NCBI RefSeq assembly: GCF_004000845.1
Contig: NZ_BIMA01000061.1
Coordinates: 1-40,612 of the forward strand
Direction of reading: 5' to 3'
Origin: Paenibacillus koleovorans NBRC 103111
GTDB taxonomy: Bacteria > Bacillota > Bacilli > Paenibacillales > NBRC-103111
DNA: 40,612 nt
In this document: positions 36,271-40,612 of the stretch, piece by piece
Layout: the number at the start of each line of letters is the position of its first letter
Numbering within the stretch: the stretch's first letter is position 1
Program-made: the position numbers and the translations under genes
Notes under the pieces: model-generated
What the model saw: only the letters and a program-made list of their open reading frames with translations
Told to the model about the DNA's origin: nothing
Database searches by the model: none

Positions 36271-36437
36271 CTTTGGAAACGAACCATTCCTAAGCTCTGT
36301 TCCTGCCTACGTCCTTACAGAAAATCGCAGTGCGGCTACCAGCCCCACCTGAAACCTCTTAAGCTGTCAAAGTTGAAATCGTGAGAATAAGCGAGAAAAC
36401 GGGCGAAAACATTACTTTTTAGTGGGAGGAGATAATA

Positions 36438-36764
36438 ATAGCTAACGTAAAAGTATTCTTAGCACACAGGCTTTATGTTGATATTAAACGTTGTTGTCTA
36501 ATGAGGGATGATACCTGCATTCCACTTTCAATGACACAATTTGTGATACTAAGAACGCTCATAGACTCATTTGGAAGTCCAGTAACTAGCAGAGATATAA
36601 TACAATCAGTATGGACATACGATGAAACAATATCAGATAGTAATTTATACGTATACATCAATAGATTACGCAAAAAAATAGAAGAAAACCCATCAAGACC
36701 AAAATATCTTATTACTATTCGGGGCTTAGGATATCTCTTAAATACAATTGTTGCTAATAATTGA
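36438..36764 (+). CDS. Standalone winged-helix (OmpR-type) DNA-binding regulator
   Basis: The protein (about 108 residues if it starts at 36438) ends in an OmpR-type winged helix: LSMTQFVILRTLIDSFG, VTSRDIIQSVW, LYVYINRLRKKIEENPS, YLITIRGLGYLL. The only in-frame ATG is at 36501, without a ribosome binding site. GGAGGAG (36425-36431) lies six bases before ATA 36438, from which ANVKVFLAHRLYVDIKRCCL adds the missing first strands of the fold. So either ATA is used, or an ATG became ATA and expression is lost. Such regulators without receiver domains occur in Paenibacillus. It precedes the metzincin gene. Confidence 0.65.
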   Translation: MANVKVFLAHRLYVDIKRCCLMRDDTCIPLSMTQFVILRTLIDSFGSPVTSRDIIQSVWTYDETISDSNLYVYINRLRKKIEENPSRPKYLITIRGLGYLLNTIVANN

Positions 36765-36954
36765 TAATGCCCACCGGTTGACCGGGTATGTAGTCTTGTG
36801 AGAAGCATTTTCGAACACGGTATTCTCCTGCTTGCGTTCTTACCTAATTTGATGCCTTATTCGTAAATTCCCCGAGTGGTCAGTCATGGCATTTGTAAAG
36901 CGATCCATCAACATTTTTCGCTATCTATCGAGTGAAACTATCAATGTTAACAAG

Positions 36955-36982
36955 TTGAAAGGTATTCGACACGACATATACA
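36955..36982 (+). promoter_or_regulatory. Candidate sigma-A promoter of the metzincin operon
   Basis: TTGAAA (36955-36960), 16 bases, TATACA (36977-36982), about 46 bases before the TTG start. The AT-rich context lowers specificity. Confidence 0.45.
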
Positions 36983-37028
36983 TTAATATAGAATTTGTAA
37001 TAAATATACAAAGTAGGAGGCGTTTAAA

Positions 37029-37673
37029 TTGAATCACCGTTTTAGAAATGTTTTAGCCGGATCATTATCCGCAGAAAACCGAAGAAAAACAATAATACCA
37101 ATAGCTTCATTGGTGGTATTAACTTTATTCGGAACTTCAATTAGTAACGCTGACTATGGAACAGCTCACATCAAAATTGGAAGTAATACTAATGGGCCTG
37201 GGTTTCAGTATTGGCTGGATTCCTCAGTATCAGCAAATGGCTACACGGACACTGTCGCAAATGCTGCTACAAATTGGAGCGCCGTTTCAAACTCAACTGC
37301 AAACCTTTGGCAAATCACAGATGCTTCTCTTGCTCAAATCAAAGTTTACGTTGGATCCTTAGGCAGTGGAGTTTTTGGAGAAACAAGTTATTGGAATCGG
37401 TCTGGTAGTAGCCTGACAAATGTAGCTGTCAGCTCTATTACCAGTGGTACAAATTATGACGTTGCAAGAATTGTACTAGATGCCACAAACATGTCAGGGT
37501 GGACTTGGGAAGAAAGATGTATGAATACAGGACATGAAATTGGACACGCTCTTGGCCTGAGTCACTTTGAAACTTATCCGGCCCATTCCGGAGACCATTG
37601 GATGAAGAGTGGACAATTTAGTTTATCTTCCCCAACTTCAACTGATGCAGATCATTTAGCATATAAATGGTAG
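37029..37673 (+). CDS. Secreted metzincin-type zinc protease
   Basis: This 214-residue protein starts at TTG 37029, eight bases after GGAGG. A hydrophobic segment (IIPIASLVVLTLFGTSIS, about residues 22-40) acts as signal peptide. The mature part has the zinc motif HEIGHALGLSH (residues about 169-179, HExxHxxxxxH) and a Met-turn MKSG, as in metzincins (matrixin/archaemetzincin-like). The rest is Gly/Ser/Asn-rich beta sequence. Secretion implies an extracellular target; the substrate is unknown. AT-rich codon use marks it as acquired. The next gene is 18 bases downstream and probably co-transcribed. Confidence 0.8.
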   Translation: MNHRFRNVLAGSLSAENRRKTIIPIASLVVLTLFGTSISNADYGTAHIKIGSNTNGPGFQYWLDSSVSANGYTDTVANAATNWSAVSNSTANLWQITDASLAQIKVYVGSLGSGVFGETSYWNRSGSSLTNVAVSSITSGTNYDVARIVLDATNMSGWTWEERCMNTGHEIGHALGLSHFETYPAHSGDHWMKSGQFSLSSPTSTDADHLAYKW

Positions 37674-37691
37674 TTATAAGGAGACGAAAAG

Positions 37692-38258
37692 ATGAAAAAA
37701 AGTATCGTTATTAGCTCAGTTCTTGCCTTAAGTATTATTGGCACAGGATATTATTTCGCAGACCAAAGAATAGTTAAGGAAGAAATTGGTGCTTTATATA
37801 ACCATGCGGTTTATGAAGATGCTGATCAACTTGCAAAGGACGTTTCTCTAATCATTGAAGCGACGCCAACATCCATCAATAAAGAAACAGTAAAAACCGG
37901 AGATTATACCGATTCATATACAGTGACGGAAGTTAAGGTGAATAAAGTTTTTAAAAATACAACAGGAAAAGAACAAAACCCCAAAACAGTCCCAGTAATT
38001 GAAAGATTTTTCACTGTTGATAATGGACTAGTACCGGGCAAAACCAAAATTCTCGCAGATGAATATAGTCCTCTATTGTCTGGGCAAAAATATGTACTCT
38101 TCTTAAATTGGTCAGAGGAAAACCAAGCTTATTGGATTCATGCATTGAATCAAGGAAAAATCAATATTGATGGTAGTGATTTAGGTGAAAAAAGCTTAGC
38201 TGAACAGGATGATAGATTTATGAAACTAAAGGATTCTGCTTTAAAGAAATTTAAGTAG
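37692..38258 (+). CDS. Exported or membrane-anchored protein of unknown function
   Basis: This 188-residue protein begins MKKSIVISSVLALSIIGTGYYFA, a signal peptide or anchor without lipobox Cys, then a mainly beta-type extracellular part (YTDSYTVTEVKVNKVF, KYVLFLNW). The ribosome binding site TAAGGAG is well placed. No family recognised. It follows the metzincin by 18 bases and shares its AT-rich bias, so it may help, inhibit or be processed by that protease (inference). Confidence 0.65.
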   Translation: MKKSIVISSVLALSIIGTGYYFADQRIVKEEIGALYNHAVYEDADQLAKDVSLIIEATPTSINKETVKTGDYTDSYTVTEVKVNKVFKNTTGKEQNPKTVPVIERFFTVDNGLVPGKTKILADEYSPLLSGQKYVLFLNWSEENQAYWIHALNQGKINIDGSDLGEKSLAEQDDRFMKLKDSALKKFK

Positions 38259-38846
38259 CGCTACCGCTAACGTTAGATTGTCTTCGTAATCTGCTCCTTA
38301 TAAAATAGAGGTTATCTAATGACCTTCTATTGAAACAGTTTATTTGAGTAGGTAATCATCCTAGGGCCCACCACGAAAGAATCATAAATCCCGCTAGAGG
38401 AACGTATTGTGGGAAATATTTATTCCACTATCCTGCCCATATGCAACACAGGCCGCCGGTTACCGCCTGCAGCCTGTTGTACATTGAAGTATTGGTCGCA
38501 ATAGGTAAGCATTTGATTTTATCTCCAGCTTTCCCCCTGCTTCACACCGGACGCGCCAGTTTCCCAGCATCCGACGTTCCATCTAAATGAAGGTACTAAA
38601 TCATAAGTTCCACGTTACCCCTAGAAAAAAAGTCATCAGCTTTTGAAACCTGCCCGATAATGTAAGGGTCGACGCCACTCAATACTATAATTTCTCATCC
38701 GCAAAACCCACCGATAGACCAGCTTACCCTACAACGCCCGAGTACGACAATTCAGCCCAGTAGAGTAGAGAACTGAAACTTCATTGGATGGCGCAAGCCC
38801 TCCTTTTACTGTTCCAGTTCCCCCTTCTGTTACAGCTAATCCAAAG
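38259..38846. other. Long noncoding stretch with a degraded group II intron end
   Basis: No credible reading frame with a ribosome binding site is seen on either strand. The stretch holds a hairpin at 38305-38335 (ATAGAGGT and ACCTTCTAT arms, possibly a terminator for the 188-residue gene), an imperfect GC-rich palindrome near 38445-38480 (ACAGGC and GCCTGT arms), and the intron remnant at 38500-38577. The rest is unassigned. Confidence 0.6.
38500..38577 (-). ncRNA. 3' end of a group II intron (domains V and VI), degraded
   Basis: Bases 38577-38544 on the minus strand fold exactly like domain V, 34 nt in all: a nine-pair basal helix (ACGTCGGAT with GTCCGGTGT), five-pair apical helix (GCTGG with CTGGC), GAAA tetraloop and two-base 3' bulge GC. 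The position of the catalytic triad reads CGT, where bacterial class C introns have CGC. A domain VI-like stem AAGCA/TGCTT follows, and the intron would end near TACCTAT (38500). Upstream intron domains and a reverse transcriptase are absent, so it is a remnant. Confidence 0.6.
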
Positions 38847-38899
38847 TGTCCAGAAAATGATCGCGTTAGCTGTCCAAGGTCTGATTGTAATCATGTCCA
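38847..38899 (+). repeat. Three TGTCCA repeats, probable transposon end
   Basis: TGTCCA occurs at 38847, 38871 and 38894, spaced 24 and 23 bases, at the outer side of the transposition genes. Regularly spaced end repeats starting TG are typical of Mu/Tn7/Tn552-type transposons, whose transposase binds each copy. I take 38847 as the outermost base of the element. Confidence 0.5.
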
Positions 38900-38912
38900 T
38901 AGATACGATGTG

Positions 38913-38942
38913 CGGGAAAGCCAAGATGAATTGGCTTTCCCG
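38913..38942. other. Perfect 12-bp hairpin after the DUF5348 gene
   Basis: CGGGAAAGCCAA and TTGGCTTTCCCG form a perfect 12-bp stem with loop GATGAA, seven bases past the DUF5348 stop. No T-run follows on either strand, so a terminator role is possible but not clear. It lies between the gene and the TGTCCA repeats. Confidence 0.6.
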
Positions 38943-38948
38943 TATCTG

Positions 38949-39182
38949 TTAAACGAATCGAATCTGGTAAATGTCGTTGTTTCTCAAGTTAAATCGGGCT
39001 TCTCGCAAGATTACGTACCAATGACGGTCAAGCTCGATCCGACACGGGATGCCGTGATCCCCAATGCGAATTTCGAAGCACTCCCCGCAATAAAGGGAAT
39101 ACGCTTTCTCCTCGAACTGGACAAACCAACTATTCACTTCCTGATCGTACGCCATCCGGTTCCAAGGCTCGATCATGACCAT
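38949..39182 (-). CDS. DUF5348-like transposon accessory protein
   Basis: This 77-residue protein has a small beta-barrel-like pattern (SYLYCGECFEIRI-like run, GIPCRIELDRHWYVIL). In memory, DUF5348 proteins accompany AAA/transposase transposons of Bacilli; role unknown. The start overlaps the end of the AAA gene by ten bases. The call leans on context. Confidence 0.6.
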   Translation of the reverse strand: MVMIEPWNRMAYDQEVNSWFVQFEEKAYSLYCGECFEIRIGDHGIPCRIELDRHWYVILREARFNLRNNDIYQIRFV

Positions 39183-39972
39183 TCACCCTGAATCACGTGC
39201 TTCACCATATGATCGTCGATAATGCGGCGCTTGATCTGGGCGCCGTAGATGAGGCAGTGGGTACACAACTTGTTGATGAGTCTGGCCGATCCGCCCGAGA
39301 AACGGTAAACTTCATTCACCGCCTCATCGGAGAATATCTCATGATTGGTGCCGGCATACGCGAACTGACGCTTCAGATACTCACCGACTTGGGAGCGGTC
39401 GAAGTAAGGCAGCTTGCCCTGCAGGTCGATCCGCTGGCGAATCTCGGCGTAGGATTGAAGCCGCAGCTTGTCCCAAAGCTCGCTTTGCCCGACGAGAATC
39501 AGGGCCATGGGGCTCTGCGCATCCATCTTGAAATTGAGCAGGAAGCGCACTTCCTCCAGCATCTCCCGATCGAGCAGTTGGGCTTCATCAACGACGACAA
39601 CCGGGTCCAGTCGGTGAATCCCGCGCATGAGCTCCACTTCGCGATGCAACTGACGCTTCGCATCGCCTCGGTAAAACCTCGACTCGCATCCGAGTTGTTC
39701 GAGCAACCCTTTGTAGAAGTGGCGCGGCGTCAGCTTGGAGTCCGACAGGTACAGCAGCTTATACTTCGCGACATCCAGCATGGCGGCGAACCGGCGGACT
39801 GTCGTCGTCTTGCCCGTCCCGCAGTCGCCGGTGATGACGGCGAATAATTGGCGCTCAGCCGCGTACTGTAGACGGTCCAGCAGCTCTTCCATCGCACTCG
39901 CCGGATAAGCTCGGTCACGGGAATGTCTCGCGCGAATGGCGTACGGGTCATGTCGTAGAAAGGTTCAAACAT
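39173..39972 (-). pseudogene. TnsC/ExeA-type AAA ATPase of the transposon, frameshifted near its start
   Basis: The main frame (ATG 39892 onward, 239 residues) has Walker A GDCGTGKTT, Walker B VVVVDEAQLL, sensor-like GQSELWDKL and C-terminal GGSARLINKLC, as in target-site-selecting ATPases. The expected first 27 residues (MFEPFYDMTRTPFARDIPVTEL) lie in another frame starting at 39972. Adding one base near 39900-39906 joins them as VTEL-YPASAMEELL. The first part overlaps the transposase stop. So the protein is either shortened or inactive, unless this is a sequencing error. Confidence 0.8.
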
Positions 39973-40549
39973 CCTGGCCAGCCTCCTTCCTCAGCATGCG
40001 ATAGGAGACGGCCGGCGTCTGGATTTGTGTGCGCTCGTCATGCTTCCGCTCGGCACCGCGCAACAGGCGGGATTCCGCTGCCGGCTGCTTCTGCAGATGC
40101 TCCGGAAGGGCTGGCCGCTTGCCTGACCGTTCTTCGATGACGAGCTCCCGTGCTTTCCACGGCGTGCATCCCTCGTATTCGATCGTCACTTCCGTGAGAT
40201 CTGCCGGGTCATAGACGACTTGTACCGATTGTCCGATGAACAGCAGCCCGACTTCGTACTTCTTGCCGTGGAAGCTAATGCAGCCGGCCTTGTCCACCTT
40301 CCGCTGTTCCGCGTGAAGGAAGCTATCTGCAAGGTGCTGGGGATCTACGAACTGCAGCGCTGCCGGGTCGCTTCGAAACGCCGCTTCGGGTGTCTGCTTG
40401 TTCGCGAGCGCGGCATGCGGCTTATTCTGGTAACATTCGGTGAGACACACGTGGAACCAGTCGTTAAGCTCGGGGAGCGTCTTGACGTTCTCCAGGGCCA
40501 CCTCGTCCAGGAAGCTCTGCACGGCGCCATTTAGGCGCTCTACTTTATG
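39965..40549 (-). pseudogene. C-terminal fragment of a Mu-type (rve) transposase
   Basis: The frame reads KVERLNGAVQSFLDE (the last part of the integrase core, just after where the catalytic Glu region would begin), then NKPHAALANKQTPEAAF and a beta-barrel typical of Mu-family C-terminal domains (ISFHGKKYEVGLLFIGQSVQVVYD). Homology starts near 40546, and an in-frame TAA lies directly upstream at about 40560, so the catalytic domain is missing. The fragment overlaps the AAA gene, as in intact elements. Confidence 0.8.
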
Positions 40550-40574
40550 AATAGAGAATTATCGAAAGTCGGGC

Positions 40575-40604
40575 AAAAAATGAGCTCCTTAACAAACAGG
40601 AGCT
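40575..40604 (-). terminator. Rho-independent terminator of a gene beyond the window
   Basis: AGCTCCT and AGGAGCT (8-base loop) followed on the minus strand by ATTTTTT. It belongs to a minus-strand gene to the right, ending just before the broken transposase, which suggests another insertion cut the transposon here. Confidence 0.75.
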
Positions 40605-40612
40605 GACTTTGG

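Larger units (their letters stand above)
34626..36291 (+). mobile_element. IS110-family insertion sequence (proposed ends)
   Basis: Ends are proposed from the 8-bp direct repeat CCATTCCT at 34618-34625 and 36284-36291, which flanks the transposase gene with 99 bases on the left and a long 268-base noncoding right side. Removing 34626-36291 restores TTAGGAGCCATTCCTAA, a perfect 6-bp inverted repeat around five bases. IS110 elements have no terminal inverted repeats, make no classical target duplications, and several prefer palindromic targets, so this fits. The boundaries are inference; the IS110 identity is secure. Confidence 0.6.
38847..40549 (-). mobile_element. Decayed Mu/Tn7-like transposon (DUF5348, AAA ATPase, transposase)
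   Basis: Gene order on the minus strand is transposase fragment, AAA ATPase (frameshifted), DUF5348 protein, then a hairpin and the TGTCCA end repeats. The genes overlap in an operon. The other end is missing, because the transposase is cut at 40549. It is most likely inactive. Confidence 0.6.

Noticed and set aside
36053-36287. Two short minus-strand frames in the IS110 right end
   Set aside because: No ribosome binding site and they cover the structured noncoding end, so RNA is the better reading.
38784-39191. 135-residue plus-strand frame
   Set aside because: It crosses the TGTCCA repeats and the hairpin and runs opposite the DUF5348 gene, so it is a chance frame.

Overview
The window looks like the chromosome of a spore-forming Firmicute of the Paenibacillaceae (Paenibacillus or Cohnella type). 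This rests on gene content: a BclA-like collagen spore-surface protein, an LplABC-type sugar uptake operon divergent from a membrane-bound AraC regulator, Gfo/Idh/MocA oxidoreductases beside a PL8 polysaccharide lyase, and strong AGGAGG ribosome binding sites. No rRNA, tRNA or CRISPR array was seen. Bases 1-32200 are mostly GC-rich. Bases about 32250-38300 are clearly more AT-rich and hold selfish and foreign genes.

Layout. 1-1262: C-terminal part of an unrecognised protein with a Gly/Ala repeat linker. 1356-5880: a minus-strand spore-surface cluster of a collagen-like protein, three paralogues of its N-terminal domain, a linked charged protein and an MBL-fold hydrolase. 5934-9733: three glycosyltransferases with C-terminal TPR-like regions, plausibly decorating spore-surface proteins. 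9761-16533: housekeeping and orphan genes (restriction-fold/HTH protein, SulP transporter, diguanylate cyclase, DmfA2-like protein, TraX protein), separated by intergenic repeats that all have a 51-bp period. 16554-30181: a polysaccharide-utilisation locus. The solute-binding lipoprotein, two permeases, two Gfo/Idh enzymes and a 1411-residue PL8 lyase run as one minus-strand operon ending in a terminator, divergent from the AraC regulator. A third Gfo/Idh gene lies beyond the terminator. 30178-32233: a histidine kinase/response regulator pair. The regulator is clearly frameshifted and the kinase probably is, and the kinase carries an unusual 5-residue repeat in its ATPase domain.

32275-40612 is a mobile and decaying region. 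It holds an AbrB/Doc toxin-antitoxin pair behind a broken tyrosine recombinase, a frameshifted BtrH-like gene next to a sigma-region-4 gene, an IS110-family element whose inferred empty site is a perfect palindrome and whose 3' noncoding end may be a bridge RNA, an AT-rich cassette (winged-helix regulator, secreted metzincin, small exported protein), the 3' end of a group II intron recognised from a complete 34-nt domain V fold, and a decayed Mu/Tn7-like transposon (DUF5348, frameshifted AAA ATPase, transposase C-terminus) with three evenly spaced TGTCCA end repeats.

The most novel points are the spore-surface gene family with its possible glycosylation partners, the IS110 element with reconstructed palindromic target, the domain V remnant, and the three sets of 51-bp intergenic repeats. 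All family assignments come from reading translated sequence by eye; no database search was run.
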